A DNA stretch of 64,000 nucleotides from Clostridia bacterium (GCA_900754285.1 CAAECB010000080.1:1-64000), one strand, 5' to 3'; positions 36,247-45,221 are shown, counted from the first letter of the stretch. Numbers and translations are program-made. The notes: generated by a model from the letters alone, not told the origin.

Positions 36247-39114
36247 TTACCCTCCTACTAATGCTTCTATATCTTTTCCTGTTCTTCTTGCTCTGTCTCT
36301 TAAATCTTCTAATAAAATTTGTCCTAGTTTTTGATTTCCTACGTTTACCGTTAAATATATTGGTCTATCATTGTTACTTCCACTATAATTAGATAATACA
36401 TCTTCAAATGTATCTCTCATTATATTCTGTGGTGTAACAATTTCTGGGTTCGTTTTAGCTCCTGAATATTCACCAGCTAATACTGTTGTCGCTTCTGTTA
36501 GAACTCCACCTTTTGCTAGTCTTGGTAATGTTACACTTGGTATCAAATTTATATTAAATCCAAAAGTTTTTCCTCCTAATCCAGGTACCCAGTCTGGAAT
36601 ATCAAATTTTAATCTATTTAATGTTTTTATAACTGCATTAACGCCCTTTACAATTCCATTTGCCATTCCTTCTATTCCACCTAAAATAGAATTTATAATG
36701 TTTTTGATTGTATTCCATATACCATTAAATATATTTGTTACTATTGTCTTAAGTCCTGTCCAAATAGTATTCCATATTGTTTTAATTCCATTTAATACAT
36801 TTAATATTGTATTTTTTATTCCATTTATAACATTTGATATTGTACTTTTTATAGCATTCCATACTGTTGAAATCACACTTTTTATTCCATTCCAAATATT
36901 ACTAAAGAATGTTGCTATTGCATTAAATACTGTTTTCACTATGTTTAATATTCCATTCCACAAATTACTTAAGAAATCTTTAATTCCATTCCATACTGTA
37001 TTTATTTTGTCCATAATACTATTCCATAGATTAATAAAAAATTCCTTAATCCCATTCCATACATTCTTTATAGTATCACATATTTTTTGCCACAAATTTT
37101 TGAAGAACTCTGCTATTTTGTTCCATATTTCTTCTGCTTTTTGTTTTATCCAATCCCATGTATCTTTTATAGCTTTTGTTACAGTATCCCAATTCATTAT
37201 AGCTACTACAATTAACGCTATAACAGCAATAATTGCTACAATAATAGCAACTAACCAGCCTATACTAATTCCAAATGCTGTCGATACTGCCGTTGCTATT
37301 GGCATAACAGCATTATAAATTGCCATAGCAGTGTTATAAATACTTATTGCTATAGCAATAACTTTTATTGCAACTGCAATGCCTAATAAAAATTCAGCAA
37401 CTATTGGATTTTCAACAAACCATTTAAATATATCTACTAATCCATTTAATATATCTAGAGCAATTGTTCCTATATTCTGTCCTATATTAGATAAAGCATC
37501 TATTAATGGTTGCCAATCTATTTCTGCTATTTTTTCTGATATTCCTCTGAATTTGTCTGAACAATTGTTTAACCAATTTTGAAAACCTTCGCTTTTTACT
37601 ACATTATTTATTGCTGTTAATAAATTATTAAATGCATTTGCCAAGTTCTGTACTATTGCATCTCCATTACCATTATGATTCCAAGCATTTGAAAATGATT
37701 CTGCTATGTTCCCTATAATTGCTAAAATTAATTCTAATGATTTATATACAGTTCCGTTTGTAATTATCTTTTCAAAGCTTCCCCATACTGATGATATTAA
37801 ACCTCCAACTTGCCCTGCTGTTACCTTTATTTGTTCCACCAAATCAGGTCCATACTTATTCCAACTATCAACAAGAGGCTTAAAGAAATCATATAATTTT
37901 TGTGCTAATGTTGACATTTGATTATCTATTCCAGATAAATCAATGCTTGGTGATGCACCACCACCATTTCCACTATCAGAACTATCATTAGATTGTACAT
38001 TATTAATTTCATCATGTATACCCGCTAACTGTTTCGTTTCATTTTTTGTCTTTTTTGCACTTCCAGCCATATCTGAATAAGACTTTGCACTTGCTTTTGC
38101 AAATATGTTTACTTTGAATAGTGCGTAAACAACAGATTGTATAGCTTTCATTAATTGATATACTAAGTTAGTTACATATTGAATTACAGGAGCAAATGCT
38201 GAACCCATCGCATATTTCATATAATCAATATTCGCACTTAATTGTTTAGCACCAGCATTTTGGCTTGATAACCATTTACTAGCACAACCACTTAAAGCAC
38301 TATAAATACCTTGCAACGAAAAAAGTGCACCAGCATATTTTAAAATATGTCCTAGTCCACTTTTAAATCTAACACCAATACCTTTTATATGATTATTAAT
38401 ATTTTGTGTTACTTTTGAAAATTTTTGTCCTATTGCTGGTAACTTACTAAAAATATCTTTTATTTTAGAAATACCTGGTTTTGCTTGTTCTATTTTTTGT
38501 TTAAATCCTCCCAAAAAACTACTCAATTTATTTTGAGTAGTTGATGTTTTTGAAGTTTGTTGTTCTAGTTCTGCCATTTTGGATTTTGCACTATTTAACA
38601 ATGCATTATATTTTTCAATTTCATTATTCAATTTATCACTTTGCTTAACTAAACTTTGATAATTTGTATTATTATCTAATTTTTTATATGTTTCTTGCTT
38701 TATTTGTTTATTTCCAGCTTCTGGCATTTCTTTTATTACTGATTGATTTGTATCATATCTTATTTTGTCTAATGCATTATTTGTAACATCTAACTTTAAT
38801 TGTCGACTAGTTATTTTCTTTTGTAGACTATCTATTTCTTTTTCTATTTGTGTAATTTGTTTCTGTGCATCTTTATTATTTACTTTTATTGCAATTTCAC
38901 TATTTTCTGAACTTTTTTTGAAATCTTCCATCTTCTTTTTCATAAAATTAACTGCTTGATGTAACTTGTTTGTCATTGCTTTTGTATCCACTTTTGAAAA
39001 AGCATCTTGTGCTTGTTTCATTGATTGTTTTATTGCTGGTATTATCTTTTGAAATTCTTTCAATGCTTCTTCTACTTTTGCAGTTACAATTATTTCTATT
39101 TCTTCTACTTTCAT
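36247..39114 (-). CDS. Tape measure protein
   Basis: The start at 39114 (MKVEEIEIIV) has AGGAGG in front; the frame extends to 39147. The 955-residue protein has a coiled-coil N-terminal third, two or three hydrophobic segments in the middle (about 620-680) and a run of 11-residue tryptophan repeats (WNGIKxFxxNL type, about 700-830), all typical of siphovirus tape measures that set tail length and help DNA passage. It is separated from the tail chaperone genes by an inserted two-gene cassette. Confidence 0.9.
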   Translation of the reverse strand: MKVEEIEIIVTAKVEEALKEFQKIIPAIKQSMKQAQDAFSKVDTKAMTNKLHQAVNFMKKKMEDFKKSSENSEIAIKVNNKDAQKQITQIEKEIDSLQKKITSRQLKLDVTNNALDKIRYDTNQSVIKEMPEAGNKQIKQETYKKLDNNTNYQSLVKQSDKLNNEIEKYNALLNSAKSKMAELEQQTSKTSTTQNKLSSFLGGFKQKIEQAKPGISKIKDIFSKLPAIGQKFSKVTQNINNHIKGIGVRFKSGLGHILKYAGALFSLQGIYSALSGCASKWLSSQNAGAKQLSANIDYMKYAMGSAFAPVIQYVTNLVYQLMKAIQSVVYALFKVNIFAKASAKSYSDMAGSAKKTKNETKQLAGIHDEINNVQSNDSSDSGNGGGASPSIDLSGIDNQMSTLAQKLYDFFKPLVDSWNKYGPDLVEQIKVTAGQVGGLISSVWGSFEKIITNGTVYKSLELILAIIGNIAESFSNAWNHNGNGDAIVQNLANAFNNLLTAINNVVKSEGFQNWLNNCSDKFRGISEKIAEIDWQPLIDALSNIGQNIGTIALDILNGLVDIFKWFVENPIVAEFLLGIAVAIKVIAIAISIYNTAMAIYNAVMPIATAVSTAFGISIGWLVAIIVAIIAVIALIVVAIMNWDTVTKAIKDTWDWIKQKAEEIWNKIAEFFKNLWQKICDTIKNVWNGIKEFFINLWNSIMDKINTVWNGIKDFLSNLWNGILNIVKTVFNAIATFFSNIWNGIKSVISTVWNAIKSTISNVINGIKNTILNVLNGIKTIWNTIWTGLKTIVTNIFNGIWNTIKNIINSILGGIEGMANGIVKGVNAVIKTLNRLKFDIPDWVPGLGGKTFGFNINLIPSVTLPRLAKGGVLTEATTVLAGEYSGAKTNPEIVTPQNIMRDTFEDVLSNYSGSNNDRPIYLTVNVGNQKLGQILLEDLRDRARRTGKDIEALVGG

Positions 39115-39149
39115 TATTATCCTCCTTTCTTTTTTTATATTTAACATAA

Positions 39150-39177
39150 TAAAAAAACACCTACTCTATGTAAGTGT
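39150..39177 (-). terminator. Terminator of the Mrr cassette
   Basis: On the minus strand ACACTTA and TAGGTGT form a stem with a seven-base loop followed by seven T. It overlaps the stop codon of the Mrr-like gene. A very similar hairpin is found at 45535-45564. Confidence 0.75.
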
Positions 39178-40125
39178 CTTCGTTTTATTCTTTTCTATCA
39201 TATTTTGTAATGTATCTCTGTCCCATAATATTATTCCTGTGACTTTAGCAAGTTTTTGAGCATTATATGTAAATTTACTATTAGTTAATACAACTGCAAT
39301 ATTGCAACCATAATAATCTTTGCCAGACATAGCTTCTTGAATAGCATCATTTCCAACTTTTCCATTATACCTTTTACATTGTATTGCATATTTTACTTTA
39401 TCTTTTTCTGCAATAATATCTATTCCATAGTCTATGCTTTTGGGTGTATTTATAACATTTTCATATCCATTAAATCTTAATAATTTAACACAAAATTCTT
39501 CAAATTCAAATCCATCAAGATTATCTATTAATCTAAAATCGCATTTATTTATAAAATCTATTTTTTCTTTTTCTGATTTTATTTTACTATTTAGAATTTC
39601 TAGTTCTTTTTGTAATTTTTCTTTTTCTTTTTTTAAAGTATTATTTTTATTTGATAATATGTCAAATGTCCTTTCTTCTCCTTTTATTGCTCTATTGATA
39701 ATGTCTTCGTGTTCAGTAATTTGTTCTAATCTATTCTTTTTATCTTCTAATTTTATTATTTCTACACGAATTTTATTTTTATTTTTAATTAGTTGATTAA
39801 TATTTTCTTGGTATTTACTAATTAGACTAAGAATTTCTTGGTTATTATTTATATATTTCTTAATTTCTTCTTTGTTTACTTCTAAATCTCTAATCTCAAA
39901 TTCTAGTCTTTCTTTAATTTTATGTAATTTAATAATTTCTTTTATTATTGGTTTTCCAAGAATTTGGACTACAACTTTTCTTTCCCATAAAAAACATATA
40001 GTAAAAATTATGAAGAAAAATAAAAAAATTGGGAAACTATTATTTATAAAGAGTGTACTTATTAATAAATTTAACAATCCCAATAATAAAACTAATTTTT
40101 CTTTTGTATTATGATTATTCTTCAA
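39166..40125 (-). CDS. Membrane-anchored Mrr-like restriction endonuclease
   Basis: The 319-residue protein has two N-terminal membrane helices (about 11-48), a long coiled coil (about 65-200) and a C-terminal Mrr-type nuclease domain (about 205-310): FEEFCVKLLRFNGYENV, then the catalytic DYGIDIIAE and IQCKRYNGKVG motifs (D...QxK). Mrr domains cut foreign or modified DNA. It sits in the tail operon as a cargo gene, with its own promoter region and terminator, which suggests a lysogenic-conversion or anti-phage function. Confidence 0.8.
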   Translation of the reverse strand: MKNNHNTKEKLVLLLGLLNLLISTLFINNSFPIFLFFFIIFTICFLWERKVVVQILGKPIIKEIIKLHKIKERLEFEIRDLEVNKEEIKKYINNNQEILSLISKYQENINQLIKNKNKIRVEIIKLEDKKNRLEQITEHEDIINRAIKGEERTFDILSNKNNTLKKEKEKLQKELEILNSKIKSEKEKIDFINKCDFRLIDNLDGFEFEEFCVKLLRFNGYENVINTPKSIDYGIDIIAEKDKVKYAIQCKRYNGKVGNDAIQEAMSGKDYYGCNIAVVLTNSKFTYNAQKLAKVTGIILWDRDTLQNMIEKNKTKTLT

Positions 40126-40140
40126 TTCATCAACTCCATT

Positions 40141-40431
40141 TTATCTATATACTATTAATGTTCTTATTAAAAAAGCACTACCCATTGATTGAAACATAGT
40201 ATTGTCTATTTTTATATCTATAATTTCATATCCATTTGATTGCATTTTTTCAATTATATTATTAATTTGAATAGTATACTTATTTTCACACTCTAATCCG
40301 TTTGTTGTTGATTTTGACATTGTATTAAGCATTATTATGTGCTTTTTTCCATCTTTTTGCTTAAGATATTTTTCTATATTTTTATATAAATTTTCAGTAG
40401 AATTTTCATACCCTTTATCAAATAATCCCAT
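40141..40431 (-). CDS. Unknown first gene of the Mrr cassette
   Basis: The 96-residue protein (MGLFDKGYENSTENLY) looks like a small alpha/beta domain without membrane helix. I do not recognise it. It is 15 bases upstream of the Mrr-like gene on the same strand and directly follows a Spo0A-box promoter. It could regulate or assist the nuclease, but this is only positional. Confidence 0.6.
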   Translation of the reverse strand: MGLFDKGYENSTENLYKNIEKYLKQKDGKKHIIMLNTMSKSTTNGLECENKYTIQINNIIEKMQSNGYEIIDIKIDNTMFQSMGSAFLIRTLIVYR

Positions 40432-40463
40432 ATTAAAACCTCCATTTCATTTATTATAAATAA

Positions 40464-40507
40464 ATTATAGCACTTTCAATTATGCTTTTTTGTCGAATGT
40501 TGTCGAA
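40464..40507 (-). promoter_or_regulatory. Tandem Spo0A-box promoter of the Mrr cassette
   Basis: Two perfect TGTCGAA boxes (40491-40497 and 40501-40507, 10 bases apart) are followed on the minus strand by 21 bases and TATAAT (40464-40469), with GGAGG and the gene start after that. There is no good -35, as expected if Spo0A-P replaces it. Confidence 0.65.
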
Positions 40508-40519
40508 AATAATATTTTT

Positions 40520-41041
40520 TTAATTTTTTTCTGATTTCATTATTCCTCTCATTCTTCTTATAATTTCTTCTGGAGACTGTATTTGCTGTTCTTCCTCATT
40601 AAATAGCTCTTTGTAGTTATCTCTAATCAGTATTATTTTTGGATTCTTACTCATACTATCTGCTCTTATAAGTTTATTTGTTACCGCTTCTTGTAAGTTA
40701 ATTTCACGTTTTAAGTCATCTATTATTTTTATTAGATGAGATTGACAGTACACATTTATTTCTAAATATCTACTATTCCAAAACTCATATGGTTTCATAT
40801 CAAAATAATAAGCTAATCTTTCCATTGAATATATCAATTCAATCAAATTATTAGATTCTTTGATTTTTTCTACTATTTCATTTAAGCCTCGTAGCCTTGA
40901 AATCCTTGTTCTTGGAATTGTTTCTCTGCTATTTTGCTCATTGCACTTTCTGCTGATTTTTGAACTAATTCGTTCATATTCATTGTTGATAAAGGATTTG
41001 AGGTCATTTCTTTTAATTCTTTCTTGCTCATTTTCTTTTTG
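40520..41041 (-). CDS. gpT part of tail assembly chaperone (reached by -1 frameshift)
   Basis: This frame stays open from the slippery site at 41041-41047 to the stop at 40520 and has no convincing start of its own (only a TTG without a site). It adds about 170 residues, including NEIVEKIKESNNLIELIYSM and YYFDMKPYEFW, to the gpG-like protein. In lambda-like phages the G-GT fusion chaperones the tape measure during tail assembly. The next phage gene, after the cassette, is the tape measure. Confidence 0.75.
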   Translation of the reverse strand, partial: QKENEQERIKRNDLKSFINNEYERISSKISRKCNEQNSRETIPRTRISRLRGLNEIVEKIKESNNLIELIYSMERLAYYFDMKPYEFWNSRYLEINVYCQSHLIKIIDDLKREINLQEAVTNKLIRADSMSKNPKIILIRDNYKELFNEEEQQIQSPEEIIRRMRGIMKSEKN

Positions 41042-41343
41042 AAAAAACCCTCTTCATTCAATGCCTCTGCAATCTTAGCATATAATTCACTTATAGTTAT
41101 TCCTTCTGCTCTACAATCATCTATAAAATCATATACTTCATCTGATGAATTAAATGCACTTTCTCCATTCTCGTTTTCTGCTAACTTAAATATTATTTTT
41201 GTTAAAGCTTCTCCATCTAATATTGAATATGCTTTTACAAATGCTTCTTCAAAGTTTTTGTTTTTTAGTAGATTAGCTATATCTACTATTTTTCTTGTTT
41301 TTAGTACTAAATTAATATTTTTATTTTTTGTTTCTATTATCAT
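40882..41343 (-). CDS. gpG-like tail assembly chaperone
   Basis: The 153-residue protein begins MIIETKNKNINLVLKTRK and resembles phage tail-assembly chaperones that follow the major tail protein. It contains EEGFFKKKMSKK, encoded over the slippery heptamer T TTT TTC. A hairpin (CTCTC/GAGAG) could cover its ribosome site AAAGGAGAG. It is translated alone, or fused to gpT after a -1 shift. Confidence 0.75.
   Translation of the reverse strand: MIIETKNKNINLVLKTRKIVDIANLLKNKNFEEAFVKAYSILDGEALTKIIFKLAENENGESAFNSSDEVYDFIDDCRAEGITISELYAKIAEALNEEGFFKKKMSKKELKEMTSNPLSTMNMNELVQKSAESAMSKIAEKQFQEQGFQGYEA
41041..41047 (-). other. -1 ribosomal slippery heptamer T TTT TTC
   Basis: In the gpG frame the sequence reads GGT TTT TTC, the U UUU UUC heptamer of canonical -1 sites. 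The -1 frame is open from here to 40520. Ribosomes slipping here produce the GT fusion. Confidence 0.75.
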
Positions 41344-41375
41344 TTTATTTCTCTCCTTTGCAAAAGAGAGAAGGC

Positions 41376-41507
41376 CTAAGCCTCCTCAGTATTTTCTTCT
41401 ATTGTGCTAGTAATTTTCTTTGTTCTACTCCTAGCACTTAATGTAGAACTATTCTGTGGGAAAGCCTTTGCTTTCTTGTATTTCTGAACTTCTATAGATT
41501 GTTAATT
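41376..41507 (-). other. Possible +1 extension of the major tail protein
   Basis: The +1 frame is open for about 43 codons, running 25 codons past the tail protein stop to TAG at 41376, and its end (LSARSRTKKITSTIEENTEE) looks like a structural protein tail. A shift at TTT CCC just before the stop would join it. It holds no CGG, so it differs from the other +1 sites; chance or an indel remains possible. Confidence 0.35.
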
Positions 41508-41907
41508 TTGTTTTTAACATATCATCTAGAGCAATTTCACTCATTCCTACAAAGCATGTTCCTGTGAAATACCATGTAATTGGTTTTCCAGATTCTGATG
41601 CTGTACTTTCTGGTAGTTGTATTGCCCAATATCCATTTGTTTTGGCTGTTTGCACAGCTTTTAATTCATCATATTGATCTTCTTTAAATAATATTTCTAT
41701 TTCTAAATTTTCTGCTTTTTGTCTTCCTTCTGCCATTCTTTCATCAGGAATATCTAAAGCACTATATGTAACCCCTTCTGGAGCCTTTAGAAACTCTGGT
41801 ATACTTTGTACAAAAGCAATTTGCTTTCTTTTTGATGCTGATTTTAAATCTTCTAATGTATCAGCATGAAATAATTTAGTCATTGTACTTGTTTTTGGTT
41901 CTGACAT
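41449..41907 (-). CDS. Major tail tube protein
   Basis: The start at 41907 (MSEPKTSTMTKLFHAD) follows GGAGGAATTGAAG. The 152-residue protein matches the size and place of siphovirus tail tube proteins, between the tail terminator and the tail chaperone genes, with a beta-rich core (ITWYFTGTCFVGMSE). The called stop may be followed by a recoded extension. The function is inferred from order. Confidence 0.7.
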   Translation of the reverse strand: MSEPKTSTMTKLFHADTLEDLKSASKRKQIAFVQSIPEFLKAPEGVTYSALDIPDERMAEGRQKAENLEIEILFKEDQYDELKAVQTAKTNGYWAIQLPESTASESGKPITWYFTGTCFVGMSEIALDDMLKTKLTIYRSSEIQESKGFPTE

Positions 41908-41922
41908 CTTCAATTCCTCCTA

Positions 41923-42309
41923 TTATCTTATAAAATTAAAAGAGGTTGTTATTGAATTATAACTAACCTCAAATGTTATTGTTATACCGTATTTTTGCAA
42001 TATAGAGTCATATACTGCAGGGCTGGTATTTGTCCTTATAAAATTTAATTCTTGAAGCTTTTTATCAACTTCATCTGTCATTTTCATTGCTTGGCGTTGC
42101 TTTTCGTTCCAACAAGTTATTGATATCTGGAATGTAGATTTAATCGGAAATGCATTCTCTGTTAAATTTACTGATTTTAAAGGTGTATGTAACTCTAAGC
42201 AAGGAAATGTACTTGTAGTAGTTGGATTTGTTAATATTTGCTTATACTTTAATATCTCTAGTTTCTCATATACTAAATCACTAAACTCTAATTCACTTAA
42301 ATCTTTCAT
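41923..42309 (-). CDS. Tail terminator / completion protein
   Basis: The 128-residue protein (MKDLSELEFSDLVYEKL) has the alpha-beta pattern of small tail-terminator proteins, with KSTFQISITCWNEKQRQAMK. Its ATG overlaps the stop of the gp10-like gene (TAATG), so translation is coupled, and correct translation of that gene affects this one. Assignment is by position. Confidence 0.65.
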   Translation of the reverse strand: MKDLSELEFSDLVYEKLEILKYKQILTNPTTTSTFPCLELHTPLKSVNLTENAFPIKSTFQISITCWNEKQRQAMKMTDEVDKKLQELNFIRTNTSPAVYDSILQKYGITITFEVSYNSITTSFNFIR

Positions 42310-42853
42310 TATTTACAACACTCCTTTAGCATTTCATCTAATTTTTTCTTAACTATTTCTGCATTTTCATTTCTACTTTTAAAACTTGCATCAGTCATAA
42401 AATGATTAGCTTTTGCTCCGAACTGCCACATAAAATTGTTTTCCACTTATTGTTATAATAGGATAATTTAATGTTCTTCCTACTTTGTCTATAGGTATAT
42501 ACCATTCTGTATAACCTGATTCGATAAAGTGTTTTGTTTTCCCTATATGTTCTTGTTCAGCATATTGTCCAGTGCCAAAGTATTCAAACCATAAATAAGA
42601 TTGTCCATTTTCAGTCATAAATTTAGAAGAATCTGCATAAACACGACCGCTTCACTTCTTTAGTAGACATATCAATCATTTCTACTAATATGCCATCTTC
42701 CTTATGCCCTTTTTCCAACCTTATTGCATAACCTCTAATGTTTTTTAGTACATCTTCTGTTATTATTTGAGCTGTTTTGGGTAATTTTTGAATTATAGTA
42801 TCTATTTTCTTAAAATTATGTTTCACTTTAATATTACAATTGAATTTTATCAC
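42309..42853 (-). CDS. HK97 gp10-like head-tail protein, needing two +1 shifts at CGG
   Basis: Three frames together encode one 180-residue protein. Frame one ends soon after codon 69, CGG (42647-42649). Skipping the C gives VKGRVYADSSKFMTENG and YLWFEYFGTGQYAE, the gp10 signature. A second CGG (42418-42420) again precedes a glycine codon, and skipping it gives VAVGAKANHFMTDA and runs to TAA at 42309, which overlaps the next ATG. The total is an exact multiple of three plus two. Neither downstream piece has a good start. Gp10-like proteins close the head-tail joint. Confidence 0.8.
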
Positions 42854-43176
42854 TGTACTTTCTCCATTCTATATACATAAGTACTTCCTATTTTATTTTT
42901 ATCTAGTACTCTATATTCTGGAATAAACTTTTCCGATTTTGAGATATCTTCAAATGATATTCCATTTCCTTTTTGTATATCATAATCTCTAGTCGTACGA
43001 CCTTTATATGTACTATAATCCACTTCACCAGTAGACTTTCTATCTAACTCATTGACATCTTGCTGCATATTTAGCCAAGCTAGTCCTTTATATTTCCATA
43101 CTTTATTTGACTCACCGTGGTCTTCTATTTCTTTATACTCTGATATATATACTTTTATTAAGTCTCGTAATAACAT
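42850..43176 (-). CDS. Head-tail adaptor protein
   Basis: The 108-residue protein (MLLRDLIKVYISEYKE) has the beta-rich layout of SPP1 gp16-like stoppers/adaptors, with KGLAWLNMQQDVNEL. Its last codons overlap the next start by four bases. It belongs to the connector set. Confidence 0.65.
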   Translation of the reverse strand: MLLRDLIKVYISEYKEIEDHGESNKVWKYKGLAWLNMQQDVNELDRKSTGEVDYSTYKGRTTRDYDIQKGNGISFEDISKSEKFIPEYRVLDKNKIGSTYVYRMEKVQ

Positions 43177-43481
43177 TATTTAATCCTCCTTAAACCAGAT
43201 TTTATAATGTCATTTCTTAACTTATCTATAATATCTTCAAATGATGTTGAAATAGAACCTTCATTTCGACTTGTTAAGCCTTCTGCTCCCCTTGAAAGAT
43301 ATATTGCTTTTGTTGCTTTCTTTATATATGGAAATAGTTTTGTGTCATCTTTTTGTCTATTAGAAATATCAGAGGCAATAGAACTTACTTCCTCTAATAT
43401 TTCATTTAAGACTTCTTTATCATCTTTATAATTAGCCCCTAAATCAGCTATTATTTTGTCTATATTACTGGTTTCTGCCAT
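43176..43481 (-). CDS. Head-tail connector protein (gp6-like)
   Basis: The 101-residue, all-helical protein (SNIDKIIADLGANYKD, IASDISNRQKDDTKLFPYI) matches the small helical connectors that bind under the portal in HK97/SPP1 phages. It overlaps the adaptor start by one base. Confidence 0.7.
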   Translation of the reverse strand: MAETSNIDKIIADLGANYKDDKEVLNEILEEVSSIASDISNRQKDDTKLFPYIKKATKAIYLSRGAEGLTSRNEGSISTSFEDIIDKLRNDIIKSGLRRIK

Positions 43482-43498
43482 TTCTATTGCCTCCTTAA

Positions 43499-43606
43499 TT
43501 ATTCTTTTTCAGCTTTTGGTTTATCTTCTTTTGTTTCTTTCTTTTCAGCTTTTGGTTTAGCTTCTTTTTCTGCTTTGTTTATTTTTAGTCCTATAAATGT
43601 TGACAT
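43499..43606 (-). CDS. 35-residue lysine/glutamate-rich small head protein
   Basis: An ATG at 43604-43606 preceded by GGAGG opens a short gene MSTFIGLKINKAEKEAKP, ending in Lys/Glu/Ala repeats. Similar tiny charged proteins are common between capsid and connector genes. No function is known. Confidence 0.6.
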   Translation of the reverse strand: MSTFIGLKINKAEKEAKPKAEKKETKEDKPKAEKE

Positions 43607-43617
43607 TTGTTTACCTC

Positions 43618-44604
43618 CTAACCTTCGTATGAGCAGTATACACCAGCTAATTTGTTTTCATATACATGTCCATATAAGTTGTTATTTCTGTATTTGAATA
43701 CGTTACTGTCTCCGTTTTGGTCTTCGTCAGGTGTAAAGTATTTAATGAATTGGTCCATAGCTGTAACAACTGCAGATTTTTCAACACATAAGAAGTTTAT
43801 ATCTTTTCCACCTTCTACTAATTCATAATAGTTTAATGTTTTTGGGTTTCCAGATGGAGAATTTACTTTTGAATATACTCCTCCTGATTCAGTATAATAT
43901 GTTTTACTTGATACTACTTCTGTATCTGTTGATTTTACATATGTGTCTTTTGCTTTTTGATATCCATAGTTTTCTTTTCCACTGTTTAATGTTACTGCTG
44001 TATACATTCTTGTTTGTGGAACTTCAATTATTGTTGCAAATCTTTCTAATACTTTTTTAGATTTAGTTGTATCTAAATCATCAATCATTCCTTTTAGAGT
44101 TGGTGTTATGAATAAGATTCTATTTTCTGTTGAAACTTCATCTTCATCCATTTTATTTGTACATGCTCTTAATGCACTTACAGCTCCTGCACCATCAGAA
44201 ATTGTTTCTTTCTTTCTTGATATTCCATCTACTCCTGCTATTTTTGCTATTCTTGCTGCATCTGTCTCTGGAACTACTTTTGTTCTTACAAATTCTCCTG
44301 ATAATTTTGCAAATGGTAATCCTAATGCTTCTTGATTATCTAATCTATCAATTCTTAAGTCTTGACTTCTTTCTTTATCATATTTTACTGTTTCCCATTT
44401 GAAAGTTGTTGAACCTTTTGTGTATCCATCATTTCTTGAGAAATCTCCTAAACCATCCATATCTAGTTTAGCCACTTTAATTTCTCCGTTTAATCCTTTT
44501 TGTACTGTTGTTTCATCTCCATCTAATATAGATGTTTTTGCTTCATTTTTATATACTTCATCTAATTTTGGTAAGTATATTGTTGATATTTCAATATTAT
44601 TCAT
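43618..44604 (-). CDS. Major capsid protein
   Basis: The 328-residue protein follows the scaffold gene and precedes connectors. It starts MNNIEISTIYLPKLDEVYK and has the layout of HK97-fold capsid proteins without cleaved leader. Residues about 220-265 (KSTDTEVVSSKTYYTESGG) form a motif repeatedly seen as an inserted surface element in phage proteins of gut Firmicutes, likely displayed on the capsid. A GGAGG site precedes the start. Confidence 0.8.
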   Translation of the reverse strand: MNNIEISTIYLPKLDEVYKNEAKTSILDGDETTVQKGLNGEIKVAKLDMDGLGDFSRNDGYTKGSTTFKWETVKYDKERSQDLRIDRLDNQEALGLPFAKLSGEFVRTKVVPETDAARIAKIAGVDGISRKKETISDGAGAVSALRACTNKMDEDEVSTENRILFITPTLKGMIDDLDTTKSKKVLERFATIIEVPQTRMYTAVTLNSGKENYGYQKAKDTYVKSTDTEVVSSKTYYTESGGVYSKVNSPSGNPKTLNYYELVEGGKDINFLCVEKSAVVTAMDQFIKYFTPDEDQNGDSNVFKYRNNNLYGHVYENKLAGVYCSYEG

Positions 44605-44616
44605 TTTTTAATCCTC

Positions 44617-45207
44617 CTATTTTATTAATCCCATTGCCTTTCTTATTGCTTCATCAGCACTTGACTTATTACCAGATGGGTCTGGGTTATATGGTGGTTT
44701 TTCTTTTGACCACTCGTTTACAGCTTTTTCTGTAATTCTATCTTGAATTGTTTTTATAAGCTTTGTTTTTTCTTGTAATTGCTCTGCTGTCATGTTTTCA
44801 TAATCAAAAAGATTTAAAAATTCTGGGTCAAATGCTGTATCTTGTGTTGTTGCTATCTTTAAAGCTTCATCTTTTAAATCTCTAGCATTTAACTTTTTTT
44901 GCATTGCTTCATAATCTTTTTGTTGCTTTTGCAATTGATATTGTAATTTTTCAGTTTCGTTCATTTGTGCTAATCTTTCAGCCTCTGATTTTTCAGCATC
45001 ATTTTTTGCTTTCCAACTATCTTGTGCTGTTTGAATAGCTTTTTGAACTCTTCTGTCAAATTCTGCTTGATTCTTTCCATCTTTTAAGAAATCATCAAAT
45101 GTTACAGGGTTGTTGTTTGCTCCTGTATTATTTTGGTTATTTGCTCCCGCTGGTTCATTATCTGCCCCAGTATTAGTATTGTTTGTATTATTGTCTTGTC
45201 CTTCCAT
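44617..45207 (-). CDS. Capsid scaffolding protein (DUF4355-like)
   Basis: The 196-residue protein has an Asn/Gly/Ala-rich start, then FDDFLKDGKNQAEFDRRV and a long charged coiled coil, and ends SADEAIRKAMGLI. This matches phage scaffolds that lie just before the capsid gene. The protein should be absent from mature heads. Confidence 0.8.
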   Translation of the reverse strand: MEGQDNNTNNTNTGADNEPAGANNQNNTGANNNPVTFDDFLKDGKNQAEFDRRVQKAIQTAQDSWKAKNDAEKSEAERLAQMNETEKLQYQLQKQQKDYEAMQKKLNARDLKDEALKIATTQDTAFDPEFLNLFDYENMTAEQLQEKTKLIKTIQDRITEKAVNEWSKEKPPYNPDPSGNKSSADEAIRKAMGLIK

Positions 45208-45221
45208 TTCTTACTCCTTTT

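Noticed and set aside
42406..42618. A separate 70-residue gene
   Set aside because: It has no ribosome site and is the middle part of the gp10-like gene between two CGG shift sites.
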